Positions 27,605-37,438 are shown, counted from the first letter of the stretch. The stretch is DNA of 56,154 nt from a bacterium (GCA_014730255.1 WJIQ01000238.1:1-56154); one strand, 5' to 3'. Translations and numbers: made by a program. The notes: a model not told the origin generated them from the sequence alone.

Positions 27605-28645
27605 TCAGTCCTCCGGCTGGTGGCGGTGCACGGTGTCGATCAGGAGGGCGAGCGCCTCGGGCGGCGTCTCGGTCAGGATGCCGTGGCCGAGGTTGAAGAC
27701 GTGGCCGGCCGCGCGGTCGCCGGACCGGCACACGGCCTCGGCCCGGCGCACGATCTCCGTCTCGCTGCCGTGCAGGACCACCGGGTCCAGGTTGCCCTGC
27801 AGGGGCGTCCGGGGCGCGCGCTCGGCGGCGTCGGCGAGGTCGCAGGTCCAGTCCAGCGACAGCGCGTCCGCGCCGGTCTCCAGCAACCAGGGCAGGTTGG
27901 TCAGACCACCCTTGCTGAACAGGATGCGGGGTACGCCCAGGGGGGCGAGCCGCGCCATGATCTTCGCGATGCCGGGCACGGCGAAGCGGCGGTAGTCGTC
28001 GGTGTGCAGGATGCCCGCCCAGCTGTCGAAGACCTGCACCGCCGAGCAGCCCGCCTCGACCTGCATCTCCAGGTGCCGTGCGACCTGCTCGGCCAGCTTG
28101 TCGAGCAGGGCGACGGCGACCTCGGGACGGCTGTAGATCAGGGCCTTGATGTGGCGGAAGTCCTTGCTGCCGCCGCCCTCGACCAGGTAGGAGGCGAGGG
28201 TCAGCGGGGCGCCGCCGAACCCGATCAGCGGGATCTCCGGCCTCTCGGAGGTGACCAGCCCGATCGCCTCGGCGACGAAGCCCAGTTCCTCGCGGGGCTC
28301 GACCAGCTCGAGCGCCTCGAACGCCCGCTCCTCGCGCAGGGGCGCGGTGAGCTTCGGGCCGCCCTGGGAGAAATCGAACTCCGCGCCCATGGGGCCGAGC
28401 GGGGTGAGGATGTCGCTGAAGATGATCCCCGCGTCGAGGTCGAAGCGGCGCAGGGGCTGCAGCGTGACCTCGGCCGCGAGCTCGGGCGTGGTGCACATCG
28501 TGTGGAACGAGGCGGTCTCGCGCACCTTCCGGTACTCCGGGAGGTATCGGCCCGCCTGCCGCATGACCCAGATCGGGCGACGGGAGGGGCGCCGGCCGGC
28601 GAGGACGGCGAGGAAGGGGGAGGATTCCGGGGTCGGCCGGGTCAT
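27605..28645 (-). CDS. hemE: Uroporphyrinogen decarboxylase HemE
   Basis: A protein of 346 aa. Active-site and family motifs are 'RPIWVMRQAGRYLPEYRKVR', 'PLRRFDLDAGIIFSDILTPL', 'GFGGAPLTLASYLVEGGGS', 'VQVFDSWAG' and 'FNLGHGILTETPPE'. It converts uroporphyrinogen III to coproporphyrinogen III and is the first gene of the heme operon. ATG 28645 follows an AAGGAT site. The longer open frame upstream runs antiphase through the transporter genes and is not coding. A perfect 8-bp inverted repeat lies 34 bases upstream of its start. Confidence 0.95.
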   Translation of the reverse strand: MTRPTPESSPFLAVLAGRRPSRRPIWVMRQAGRYLPEYRKVRETASFHTMCTTPELAAEVTLQPLRRFDLDAGIIFSDILTPLGPMGAEFDFSQGGPKLTAPLREERAFEALELVEPREELGFVAEAIGLVTSERPEIPLIGFGGAPLTLASYLVEGGGSKDFRHIKALIYSRPEVAVALLDKLAEQVARHLEMQVEAGCSAVQVFDSWAGILHTDDYRRFAVPGIAKIMARLAPLGVPRILFSKGGLTNLPWLLETGADALSLDWTCDLADAAERAPRTPLQGNLDPVVLHGSETEIVRRAEAVCRSGDRAAGHVFNLGHGILTETPPEALALLIDTVHRHQPED

Positions 28646-28678
28646 CGTTGTATCCTTGCTCGGGGTGATGGAGTTGCG

Positions 28679-28699
28679 ACCAAAGATAGCCTCTTTGGT
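28679..28699. promoter_or_regulatory. Inverted repeat upstream of the heme operon
   Basis: ACCAAAGA (28679-28686) and TCTTTGGT (28692-28699) are perfectly inverted around TAGCC. The repeat lies between the MFS transporter stop (28708) and the hemE start (28645). It has no adjoining T-tract, so an operator is as likely as a terminator. Confidence 0.45.
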
Positions 28700-28707
28700 G
28701 GCGCGAG

Positions 28708-29907
28708 TCACGGACGGTCCGCCGGGTTCCGGCGCGCGCGGCGATGGAGGACCACCTGGCCGGCGATGGCGACGGTCACGAGCGCGGCGGCGAACCAGTA
28801 TGGAGCGGCCAGGCCGAGGCCCCGGTCGACCAGCACGCCGGCGATCAGGGGAGGCAGGAACCCGCCGGCACCGATCAGGCCCTCGTGGATCCCGGCGCGC
28901 TGGCCGCGCGTCGCGGGGTTCTGCAGGCTGGCGGTGATGCTGGCCTGGTAGGCCACGCCGCAGCCGAGGCCCACCAGCGGGGCGGTCAGGATCAGGCCCG
29001 CGAACCCTCCGAGCCAGGGCAGGATCACCAGGGCCGCCAGGTGCCCGAGCTGCGGAACCCAGAGACGGGCCTCGGTCCAGCGCACGCGGTTCAGCCGGCC
29101 CAGGACCCAGAACAGCAGCGTCTGGCTGCCCAGGATGGCGCCCAGATACCAGCCGTACAGGTCGGCCTGCCAGCCGCGGTGCTCGAAGAACTGCGGCAGG
29201 TGGTAGGTGAGGATGCCGAAGGAGCCGTAGGCGGCGGTGTTGGCCAGCCAGCTCATGGCGAGCAGCGCGGCCGGCTGCGCGGGCGCCGCCGGCAGCGGCG
29301 CCGTGGCCGGGCCGGTCGGTTCGTCGCCCGGCGCGCCGGTCTGCGGACCACGCTCGCGCGGCAGGGTCAGGGCGGCCGCGATCACGCAGCCGGCGCCCGT
29401 CAGGTAGGTGGCCTGGAAGCCGGCGGTCGACAGCAGCAGGCCGCCGACCACGAAGCCCAGGCTCTTGCCCGTCGACCAGGCGAGGTTGAACCGGCCGAGC
29501 ACCACGCCCTGGTCGGCCGGCGGCGTGCGATCGCCGATGGTCGCCTGCACCGGCGGCCAGTAGAGCGCCTTGCCCAGGCCCATGAGCACCTGCAGGCCGA
29601 TGAGGACCTCCAGCCACGGCACGAGCCAGGCGGCGACCGCGCAGGCCACGAGGGAGAATGCCCCGGCCGTCGACAGGAGACGCCGCGGCACGCGGTCGCT
29701 CAGGCGACCGATGGTCGGCGCGGCCACGATGTACGAGGCCGCGCCGACGGCGGCGATCGTGCCGAGGGCCACGCTGCCGCCGCCGAGCGCGAGCACCTTG
29801 AACGGCATCGCCGCCATGATCAGGAAGAAGCCACCATCCATGCCGGCCGGCGAGAGGAAGTAGCCGACCGGCAGGGACCGTCCGCGGGTGGCTCGGCGCG
29901 CAGGCAA
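28708..29907 (-). CDS. Major facilitator superfamily transporter
   Basis: A protein of 399 aa with about twelve hydrophobic segments and the MFS loop motif 'GRLSDRVPRRLLS' between segments two and three. A Pro/Ala/Gly-rich linker (near residues 185-210) splits the two six-helix halves. The substrate cannot be told from sequence. The start is TTG 29907, directly after the TAG of the symporter gene, with GGAG nine bases upstream; Met23 is an in-frame alternative but would trim the first helix. It is probably co-transcribed with the symporter. Confidence 0.83.
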   Translation of the reverse strand: MPARRATRGRSLPVGYFLSPAGMDGGFFLIMAAMPFKVLALGGGSVALGTIAAVGAASYIVAAPTIGRLSDRVPRRLLSTAGAFSLVACAVAAWLVPWLEVLIGLQVLMGLGKALYWPPVQATIGDRTPPADQGVVLGRFNLAWSTGKSLGFVVGGLLLSTAGFQATYLTGAGCVIAAALTLPRERGPQTGAPGDEPTGPATAPLPAAPAQPAALLAMSWLANTAAYGSFGILTYHLPQFFEHRGWQADLYGWYLGAILGSQTLLFWVLGRLNRVRWTEARLWVPQLGHLAALVILPWLGGFAGLILTAPLVGLGCGVAYQASITASLQNPATRGQRAGIHEGLIGAGGFLPPLIAGVLVDRGLGLAAPYWFAAALVTVAIAGQVVLHRRARRNPADRP

Positions 29908-31308
29908 CTACTGGTACTCCGCGCCGAGGAAGATGATCGAGAAGAGGATCGCCCCGACCGCCAGCGGCGCGACGTAGCGCAGGGACTGGCGGATCAACGG
30001 GCCGATCCAGCCGAGCCGCCCGTGCCCCTCGGCGAGCTCGTCCTCGATGTCCCGGGCAGCCATGATCCAGCCGACGAAGATCGCCACCAGCAGGCCGCCG
30101 ACCGGCAGCAGCCAGTTGGCCGCGAGGTAGTCGAACGAGGAGAAGAGACCGACCGTCGAGTCCTTGCCGAACAGGTTCAGGCGCGACAGGGTCTCGCTCG
30201 CGCCCAGGCTCAGGGCGCTCAGGATGCCGAAGGCGCCGATCACGACGCCCATGGCCACCGTGGCGAAGCGCCGGTTCCAGCCCAGCTCGTCGATGGCGTA
30301 GCTCGAGACGACCTCCATGAGGCTGACCGTCGAGGTCAACGCCGCGAAGGCGACCAGCACGAAGAACAGGCCCAGGACGATGCTGCCGAGCGGCAGCTGC
30401 ACCAGGACGGTCGGCAGGGTCGTGAACAGGATCGTCGCCGACTGCGTGATCTCCAGGTCGAAGGTGAAGATGATCGAGAACATGATCACGCAGGCCAGGA
30501 TGCCCATCATCGAGTCCAGGATGCAGATCTCGGTGACCGAGCGCGGGATGCTGCTCTTCCGCTGCATGTAGCTGCCGTAGGTGAGCATGGCGCCCATGCC
30601 CAGGCTGAGCGAGAAGAACGCCTGGCCGACCGCCTCGAGGATCGAACTGGCCTCGAGGTCGCCGAAGTTCGGCCGGAACAGGAACCGCATGGCGTCGCCG
30701 AAGCCGCTCGTGGTGGTCGAGTAGATCACCAGGAAGAGGATGATGGCGAAGAGCAGCGGCATGAGCACCTTGGCCACGCGCTCGATGCCCTTCTTGACCC
30801 CGAAGAACACCGCCGAGACGGTCGCGGCCATGAAGACGAGGTGGTAGCCGATCTGCTTCGGCCCGCTGGCCAGGAACTCGTTCAGGAAATGGTCCTGCAG
30901 CGCCGTGGCGTCCCGCGCCAGGACCGCCAGCTCGCCCTGGATCGACATGAGCACGTAGTGCAGGGTCCAGCCGGCGACGACGCTGTAATAGGAGAGGATG
31001 ATGAAGCCGGCGGTCACGCCGAGGAATCCGAGGCCCGCCCAGAGCCTGCCGCCGGGGCGGTCGGTGCCGAGCTTCAGGAAGGCGCCCACGGGACTGCGCC
31101 GGGCGCGCCGGCCGACGATCACCTCGGCCGCCATGATGGGAAAGCCCACCAGCACCACCGCGGCGATGTAGATCAGGACGAAGGCGCCGCCCTCGTTCTG
31201 ATGCGTGACGTACGGGAATTTCCAGAGGTTGCCCAGTCCGATGGCGCTGCCGGCGGCCGCCAGGATGAAGCCCAGCCGCCCGCTCCACTGACCGCGTTCT
31301 TGCTGCAT
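29908..31308 (-). CDS. Neurotransmitter:sodium symporter (NSS/SNF) family transporter
   Basis: A protein of 466 aa. The first transmembrane helix 'AAAGSAIGLGNLWKFPYVT' carries the unwound sodium/substrate-binding region of LeuT-fold NSS proteins, and 'QAFFSLSLGMGAMLTYGSYM' is the conserved TM6 region. Eleven to twelve helices are visible. Bacterial members import amino acids with sodium. ATG 31308 starts at the conserved N-terminus with an AAAGGGTG site. The next gene starts at the base after its stop. Confidence 0.93.
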   Translation of the reverse strand: MQQERGQWSGRLGFILAAAGSAIGLGNLWKFPYVTHQNEGGAFVLIYIAAVVLVGFPIMAAEVIVGRRARRSPVGAFLKLGTDRPGGRLWAGLGFLGVTAGFIILSYYSVVAGWTLHYVLMSIQGELAVLARDATALQDHFLNEFLASGPKQIGYHLVFMAATVSAVFFGVKKGIERVAKVLMPLLFAIILFLVIYSTTTSGFGDAMRFLFRPNFGDLEASSILEAVGQAFFSLSLGMGAMLTYGSYMQRKSSIPRSVTEICILDSMMGILACVIMFSIIFTFDLEITQSATILFTTLPTVLVQLPLGSIVLGLFFVLVAFAALTSTVSLMEVVSSYAIDELGWNRRFATVAMGVVIGAFGILSALSLGASETLSRLNLFGKDSTVGLFSSFDYLAANWLLPVGGLLVAIFVGWIMAARDIEDELAEGHGRLGWIGPLIRQSLRYVAPLAVGAILFSIIFLGAEYQ

Positions 31309-31387
31309 GCCGACACCCTTTCCGGTCGCCTCCGCGGCGCCATGCCGCGACGGAATCCGGGCAGACTAGGGCAAATACGAGCCTCTT

Positions 31388-32329
31388 TCAAGAACTCGCC
31401 GTCCGGTCGCCGAAGCGCTCGACCAGGAGGCCCTCGCGCAGGCCGGCGGCCGAGATCGTCGGCGCGACCGACGACCACCGCGCGGCGATGCCGGCCAGGA
31501 TGACGGTTCCGGCGAGGATGACGGCCGCACGATCCGGATGCAGGCCGTCCAGCGCGCGCCGGTCCGTGAGCGACAGCGGCGTCAGACGGGCGATCTGCGC
31601 GTCGATGACCGCGGCCGGCAGCGGCTGGCCGTGGATCCGGTCGCCGTCGGCGATGGCCTCGCCCCGGTACAGCGCCAGGACGCTGCCGGGAGTGGCGCCG
31701 ATGCCCAGGAGACGGCGGACCGGGCCCGGATCGGGCACCTCGGCGAGCCTGGCGTCGACCGCCGCGCGCGCCCGGGCGACCGTCGCGCCGTCGACCGGCC
31801 CGTCGAGCCCGAACGCACGGGTCAGCGTGATGGTGCCCAGGTCCAGGCTCTGGCGGCCGAGCAGCTCCGGGCCGCGGCCCCAGGCCACCTCCGTGCTCCG
31901 GCCGCCGATGTCGCAGGCGAGGTCCAGGCCGGTCCCGTCCGGGGCCGGGAGCAGGGCGACGGCGCCGCGGTAGGCCAGGCGAGCCTCGTCCTCGCCGCTG
32001 ACGATCTCCAGCTCCAGACCGGTGGCGGCCGCGACCTCGCGGACGAACCGATCGGCGTCGCGGGCACGCCGCAGGACGGCGGTGCCGGCGGCCACGCGGG
32101 CGACCACGCCGTGCTGCCGACCGATGCGGCAGAAGTCCGACAGGGCCGCCAGGGTGCGGCGCCGCCCCTCGTCGGGCAGTCCGTCGCGACCGACGTCGCC
32201 GAGGCCGAGGCCGGTGATCCGGACGTCCTCCCGATCCCGCTGCCAGGTGCCGTCGTCGCGGCGATGGGCGATGGTCAGCTTCACCGAGTGGCTGCCGACG
32301 TCGATGGCGGCCAGGGGGGCGTCGGTCAT
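31388..32329 (-). CDS. Ppx/GppA-family exopolyphosphatase
   Basis: A protein of 313 aa. It has the acetate/sugar kinase-Hsc70-actin fold signatures 'AAIDVGSHSVKLTIA' (phosphate-1), 'AAGTAVLRRARDADRFV', 'EIVSGEDEARLAYRGA' with the catalytic Glu, and 'ACDIGGRSTEVAW' (phosphate-2). The short length means only the N-terminal two-domain core is present, as in the shorter Ppx/GppA members. It would hydrolyse polyphosphate or (p)ppGpp 5'-phosphate. ATG 32329 begins 15 bases after the tRNA-fMet terminator, so it needs its own promoter or read-through. Confidence 0.88.
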   Translation of the reverse strand: MTDAPLAAIDVGSHSVKLTIAHRRDDGTWQRDREDVRITGLGLGDVGRDGLPDEGRRRTLAALSDFCRIGRQHGVVARVAAGTAVLRRARDADRFVREVAAATGLELEIVSGEDEARLAYRGAVALLPAPDGTGLDLACDIGGRSTEVAWGRGPELLGRQSLDLGTITLTRAFGLDGPVDGATVARARAAVDARLAEVPDPGPVRRLLGIGATPGSVLALYRGEAIADGDRIHGQPLPAAVIDAQIARLTPLSLTDRRALDGLHPDRAAVILAGTVILAGIAARWSSVAPTISAAGLREGLLVERFGDRTASS

Positions 32330-32343
32330 GTCGGGACCCCACG

Positions 32344-32372
32344 AAAAAGGCCCGACACGATGGTCGGGCCTT
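32344..32372 (-). terminator. Rho-independent terminator after tRNA-fMet
   Basis: AAGGCCCGAC (32347-32356) pairs with GTCGGGCCTT (32363-32372) over a 6-nt loop. On the minus strand the stem runs into TTTTT. It lies ten bases after the tRNA 3' end and 15 bases before the Ppx/GppA start. Confidence 0.88.
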
Positions 32373-32381
32373 CTCGATATG

Positions 32382-32458
<77 letters not shown>

Positions 32459-32506
32459 CCCAGAACTCGCTTGGGTGGGCCAAAGTAGGCCGCGCCCAGG
32501 CAGATG

Positions 32507-32875
32507 TCAAGGTTCTGTTCGGCCGTCTTCCGGCTCGATCACGAGCCGGATCACCTGCTCGCCCTCGCGCCGCATGTTGTAGCGCTCGCGCGCCAGCGTC
32601 TCCAGGGCCTCCGGATCCTCGCGCAGCGCCTCGAGCCGCGCCTCCAGGTCGAGGTTCCCGGCCTCGAGGGCCGCGCGCTCGGCCACCAGCGCGTCCCGCT
32701 GCCGCACCAGGTGCCAGTAGGCGCCCAGGCCGTTCTCGCCCAGCAGGGACGAGAGCGCCAGGAGCGCCACGGTGATCACCAGCAACCAGGTCAGGGGCCG
32801 CCCCGACAGGCGTCGCCGCGGTCGCGGCCTCCAGAAGGCCGCGCCTGGCGCCGCGGGGACATCCTTGTCCGGCAT
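32507..32875 (-). CDS. FtsB/DivIC-like septum formation initiator
   Basis: A protein of 122 aa: a basic cytoplasmic N-terminus, one transmembrane helix ('LTWLLVITVALLALSSLL', about 28-45) and a periplasmic coiled coil ('RQRDALVAERAALEAGNLDLE' region, about 58-88) ending in 'LARERYNMRREGE', a typical FtsB/DivIC pattern. It would link FtsQ and FtsL in the divisome. ATG 32875 has an AAAGGA site. It follows enolase by 30 bases, the eno-ftsB linkage also known in gammaproteobacteria. Confidence 0.88.
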   Translation of the reverse strand: MPDKDVPAAPGAAFWRPRPRRRLSGRPLTWLLVITVALLALSSLLGENGLGAYWHLVRQRDALVAERAALEAGNLDLEARLEALREDPEALETLARERYNMRREGEQVIRLVIEPEDGRTEP

Positions 32876-32905
32876 CCGTGCCGTCCTTTCGCGCGATCGG
32901 GCCAG

Positions 32906-34289
<1,384 letters not shown>

Positions 34290-34317
34290 CGCGGTTGGCG
34301 TCCGGTCGAACGCGTTG

Positions 34318-34346
34318 TTGACCCGGTGCGTGAAGCCTGCGATTTT
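34318..34346 (+). promoter_or_regulatory. Candidate promoter of the ECF sigma operon
   Basis: TTGACC (34318-34323) and GATTTT (34341-34346) are 17 bp apart. Transcription would start near 34353, almost at the ATG at 34355, which also lacks a ribosome binding site; the mRNA may be leaderless. Confidence 0.4.
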
Positions 34347-34354
34347 CTTACGCC

Positions 34355-34936
34355 ATGTTCGACAAGCGCGCCGATCTCCGCACCATCCGTCGCTGCAAGC
34401 GGGGCGAGGAGGACGCCTTCCAGGAGGTCCTCGATCGCTACCGCACGCCCATCTACAACCTCTGCTGGCGGATGACCCGCAACGACGAGGACGCGCGGGA
34501 TCTGGCGCAGGAGGTCTTCATCAAGGTCTTCCGGCTGCTCGACCGTTACGACGAGCAGTACGCGTTCAGCAGCTGGCTCTTCCGCATCGCTACCAACCAC
34601 TGCATCGATCACCTGCGGCGCCAGCGCCTGCGCTTCCTCTCGGTCGAGCGCGATGGAGCCGGCGAGGAGGAGGAGGCGGAGATGCAGATCCCCAGCGAGG
34701 GACCGGAGCCCGATGTCGTGCTGGAGCGGCGCCAGGCGCTGGAGAAGCTGGAGGAGGTGATCGCCGAGCTGCCGCCGCACTACCGGGTGATCACGCTGCT
34801 CCGCCACGACCAGCAGCTGTCGTACGAGGAGATCGCCGAGTCGCTGCAGCTGCCGCTCGGCACGGTGAAGGCCCGCATCCATCGGGCCCGGAACATGATC
34901 CAGCAGATGCTCGAGTCCAGGAAGTACGAGATATAG
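34355..34936 (+). CDS. ECF-type RNA polymerase sigma factor
   Basis: A protein of 193 aa. Region 2 spans about residues 25-95 ('EDARDLAQEVFIKVFRLLDRY', 'FSSWLFRIATNHCIDHLRR'). Region 4 spans about 135-185 ('LPPHYRVITLLRHDQQLSYEEI' region and the helix-turn-helix 'GTVKARIHRARNMIQ'). An acidic linker (EEEEAE) lies between them. This is the RpoE-like extracytoplasmic-function layout. A zinc-finger anti-sigma gene follows, then a membrane protein, forming a sensory operon. No Shine-Dalgarno sequence precedes ATG 34355. Confidence 0.93.
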   Translation: MFDKRADLRTIRRCKRGEEDAFQEVLDRYRTPIYNLCWRMTRNDEDARDLAQEVFIKVFRLLDRYDEQYAFSSWLFRIATNHCIDHLRRQRLRFLSVERDGAGEEEEAEMQIPSEGPEPDVVLERRQALEKLEEVIAELPPHYRVITLLRHDQQLSYEEIAESLQLPLGTVKARIHRARNMIQQMLESRKYEI

Positions 34937-34962
34937 TGCAACCCGACCTCGGGGCGATCCGT

Positions 34963-35133
34963 ATGAGAACTCGACAGCACGATGAAGGACCGTGGCGGGC
35001 GGACATGTCGTTGTCGGGGGATACGTCGTCTGCCGCGGTCGAGGGAGCGGGGGCGCTGGGCGCGCCCGCTCCCGACCACAGCCAGGAGCGCCGATCACCG
35101 ACCACCGGCGAGGAGAACGAGACCCATGAGTAG
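34963..35133 (+). CDS. Possible 56-aa small ORF between sigma and anti-sigma genes
   Basis: ATG 34963 opens a 56-codon frame ending TAG at 35131-35133, overlapping the anti-sigma start by eight bases. The product (MRTRQHDEGPWRADMSLSG...) is hydrophilic and low-complexity with no recognisable domain, and the ribosome binding site is weak. It may equally be a 5' leader of the anti-sigma gene. Confidence 0.2.
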   Translation: MRTRQHDEGPWRADMSLSGDTSSAAVEGAGALGAPAPDHSQERRSPTTGEENETHE

Positions 35134-35647
35134 CCAGCATTCCGGTCAGGCGCCCCACCTGTCCTGCGGTGAATGCCAGTCGCGGCTGCAGGACTATCTC
35201 GACGACGCGCTCGCGCGTCCGGACTCGATGCAGGTGTACCTGCACGTCCGCGAGTGCGCCGATTGCGCCGAGGCGCTGGCCAGGCTCGAGACGCTGGTCG
35301 CCCGCCTCGAGAGCCTGCCCGGGCGCGAGGCGCCGGCGGACTTCGACGCGCGCGTCCTCGCGTCCGTGCCCTATGAATCGTACCGTGCGATGGCCGCCCT
35401 GCGGGCGCCGCGCGTGCCGACGTTCCTGGCATCCGACAGCCTGCCGGCCTGGATCCGCCGGCCGGTGGTGCGGATGGCCGGGGCCGGGCTCGCGGCGGTG
35501 GCCGCGGCCGCGTGGTCGACCATCCTGCCCGAACCGACGCTGCTGATCGCCGCCGCGCTGGGGCTCGTGCCGGAGCTGCTGGTCCGGCTGCAGGCCGGCG
35601 GGCGGCTCGTGGCGCAGGCGCTGGCCCAGGGGCGCGAGAGGACCTGA
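35126..35647 (+). CDS. Zinc-finger anti-sigma factor with a membrane segment
   Basis: A protein of 173 aa. The N-terminus has a ZAS-type zinc finger: 'HVRECADCAEAL' with His40-x3-Cys44-x2-Cys47, preceded by Cys14 and Cys17 ('LSCGECQ'). The C-terminal half has one or two hydrophobic helices ('MAGAGLAAVAAAAWSTIL', 'TLLIAAALGLVPELLV'), so it probably sits in the inner membrane and holds the upstream sigma factor. ATG 35126 follows GAGGAG. One base separates it from the next gene. Confidence 0.82.
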   Translation: MSSQHSGQAPHLSCGECQSRLQDYLDDALARPDSMQVYLHVRECADCAEALARLETLVARLESLPGREAPADFDARVLASVPYESYRAMAALRAPRVPTFLASDSLPAWIRRPVVRMAGAGLAAVAAAAWSTILPEPTLLIAAALGLVPELLVRLQAGGRLVAQALAQGRERT

Positions 35648-35648
35648 G

Positions 35649-37115
35649 ATGAGCCCACGGGGCGCACAGGGAGCGATCTCGAGGCTGCGCGCGATCATCG
35701 CGGGTGCCGTTCTGACGTTGATCGCCATGGGCGCCATGCCCGTCGTGGCCCAGACCACGGAGACGTCGCAGCCCGCCCCGCCGCCGCCCCCGCCCGGCGA
35801 GCGGGAACTGGCCGAGCGCCTGGCCGAGAAGGAGGCGCTCAAGCAGCAGATCCGCGAGTATTCCGCCCTGGTGCAGGCCCTGCGCGAGACCCTGGCCGCG
35901 CGCGAGACCTCCGCGCCGCGCGCCGAGGAGATCGAGCGCACCGTCCAGGAGCTGAGCCTGGCCATCGGCGAGATCACCGACCAGCTGGCCGACCTCGACC
36001 TCGACGTGGTCGAGAACCGCGTGCGCCTGCGGGACGGCCGCGGGGGCGAGGTCACCCTCGAGATCCCCGAGGACCTGCCCGAGCAGCTCAGCGCCGGGCT
36101 CTCGTCGATCACGCGGATGTTCCTCGAGGAGCTTCCCGACACCGTCCGCATCGACGAGATCGAGACCGGGTTCAACTGGTCGTTCGGCGACCGCGGCATC
36201 CAGGTGCTGCCGTCGGAGCGGCCGGCGAAGCGCCGGGTGATCGAGGGCGGACTGGTCAAGATCCGCGACGACATGGAGATCAAGGCCAGCGAGGACGTCG
36301 ACGGCGACGCGGTCGCCATCATGGGCGATGCGACGGTGGCCGGCCGGGTGACGGGCGACCTGGTGGTCGTGCTCGGCGACGTCGAGCTCGCCGAGACCGC
36401 CGTGGTGGACGGGCAGGTCATCACGATCCTCGGTCGCCTCGACCGCGCCGACGGGGCCGAGGTCGGCAGCGTGACCGTGGTCAGTCCGGGCGACGCGGGC
36501 CTGTCCGGCGGCTGGTCCGCCGGTTCGAGCGGCTGGGTGGCCTTCGGCTCCTACCAGCTCCTCTTCCTGATCCTGGTGGCCTGCGCGCTGCTCCTCCTGG
36601 CGCTCACCCCCCGGGCCCGGCTCGAGGCGCTCGTCGAGACGGCCGAGCGACGCCTGCCCGCCAGCCTCGGCCTGGGACTGCTGGCGGTGTTCGTCGGGCA
36701 CGTGCTGGTGGTGGGCCTCGCCGGCATCCTGGTCCTGACCGTGATCGGCATCCCCGTGGCGCTGCTGGTGCTTGCGGCGCTGCTGGTGCTCGACCTGGCC
36801 GCCATCGCCACCGGCGCGGTGCTGGTCGGTCGCTGGTCCTGCCGGCAACTGGGACTTCCGTGCGGGTATCCGTGGCGTGAACTCCTGCTCGGCCTCGTCG
36901 TCCTGCACGTCCCGGCGTTCCTCTCCTCCTTCCTCGGCGCCGTGGCCGCGCCGGTGGGGCTCGTGCTGGCGCTCGGCTGGATCGGGGCCATGGTCAAGGC
37001 CGCCGTCCTCGCCATCGGCCTCGGCGCGCTGCTGCTCGGGCGTTTCGGCGCCTCGACGACCGCGCCTCCGGCCCCGCCGGCCGCCGCACCGCTGGTCGAG
37101 AACCCCGGGCGTTGA
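35649..37115 (+). CDS. Membrane protein with coiled coil and bactofilin-like repeat segment
   Basis: A protein of 488 aa. Order: signal peptide (about 14-35), Pro-rich linker, coiled coil (about 50-115), a beta-repeat segment at about 198-277 ('GDAVAIMGDATVAGRVTGDL', 'VVVLGDVELAETAVVDGQVI') that resembles polymer-forming cytoskeletal (bactofilin-like) repeats, then about five transmembrane helices from 300 to 470 and a short Pro-rich tail. It ends the sigma/anti-sigma operon, starting one base after the anti-sigma stop. It may be the sensor or effector of that envelope-stress module; this is inference. A similar layout is annotated in several environmental lineages as a polymer-forming protein. 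Confidence 0.75.
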   Translation: MSPRGAQGAISRLRAIIAGAVLTLIAMGAMPVVAQTTETSQPAPPPPPPGERELAERLAEKEALKQQIREYSALVQALRETLAARETSAPRAEEIERTVQELSLAIGEITDQLADLDLDVVENRVRLRDGRGGEVTLEIPEDLPEQLSAGLSSITRMFLEELPDTVRIDEIETGFNWSFGDRGIQVLPSERPAKRRVIEGGLVKIRDDMEIKASEDVDGDAVAIMGDATVAGRVTGDLVVVLGDVELAETAVVDGQVITILGRLDRADGAEVGSVTVVSPGDAGLSGGWSAGSSGWVAFGSYQLLFLILVACALLLLALTPRARLEALVETAERRLPASLGLGLLAVFVGHVLVVGLAGILVLTVIGIPVALLVLAALLVLDLAAIATGAVLVGRWSCRQLGLPCGYPWRELLLGLVVLHVPAFLSSFLGAVAAPVGLVLALGWIGAMVKAAVLAIGLGALLLGRFGASTTAPPAPPAAAPLVENPGR

Positions 37116-37169
37116 CTGCCGATCGCATCGGGCCATTTCACCCGGTCCATCGCGCCATCCGACCCACCC

Positions 37170-37186
37170 CGGCCTCCCGGAGGCCG
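37170..37186. other. Hairpin downstream of the sigma operon
   Basis: CGGCCTC (37170-37176) pairs with GAGGCCG (37180-37186). It lies 55 bases after the last stop of the sigma operon but has no T-tract, so termination here is uncertain. Confidence 0.3.
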
Positions 37187-37203
37187 CGGCCGCCGGGCCG
37201 GGC

Positions 37204-37233
37204 TTGAGCCCGTCCGGCATTTCGTGATATCAT
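37204..37233 (+). promoter_or_regulatory. Candidate promoter in the 37116-37438 gap
   Basis: TTGAGC (37204-37209, 4 of 6) and TATCAT (37228-37233, 5 of 6) lie 18 bp apart inside a TGATATCA palindrome. The transcript would have a leader of about 200 bases before the protease start at 37439. Besides this promoter and the hairpin at 37170, I see nothing else in the 323-bp gap. Confidence 0.6.
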
Positions 37234-37438
37234 AAAACATGACATGGCGACGATTTGGGCCCGGCCGACGGTCGTCGAGGCGTCCCGGGACGCCCGATGC
37301 CCGGCGCTGGTATGGCACGTGCGTGATTTGGCGTGACGGACGGCCACGATGGACCCGACGACCCGAGGATGTCCCATGACGGCGCGACAGGGAGCGAGCA
37401 TCCACATGATCGAACGCCGGGCAGCAGGAGGGCGAGCG

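Noticed and set aside
28744..31503. 919-aa plus-strand frame opposite the MFS and NSS transporters
   Set aside because: It is Arg/Asp/Gln/His-rich throughout, as expected for the complement of hydrophobic membrane-protein genes.
34791..37220. 809-aa minus-strand frame opposite the sigma/anti-sigma operon
   Set aside because: No domain, biased composition, and it runs opposite three genes with clear motifs.
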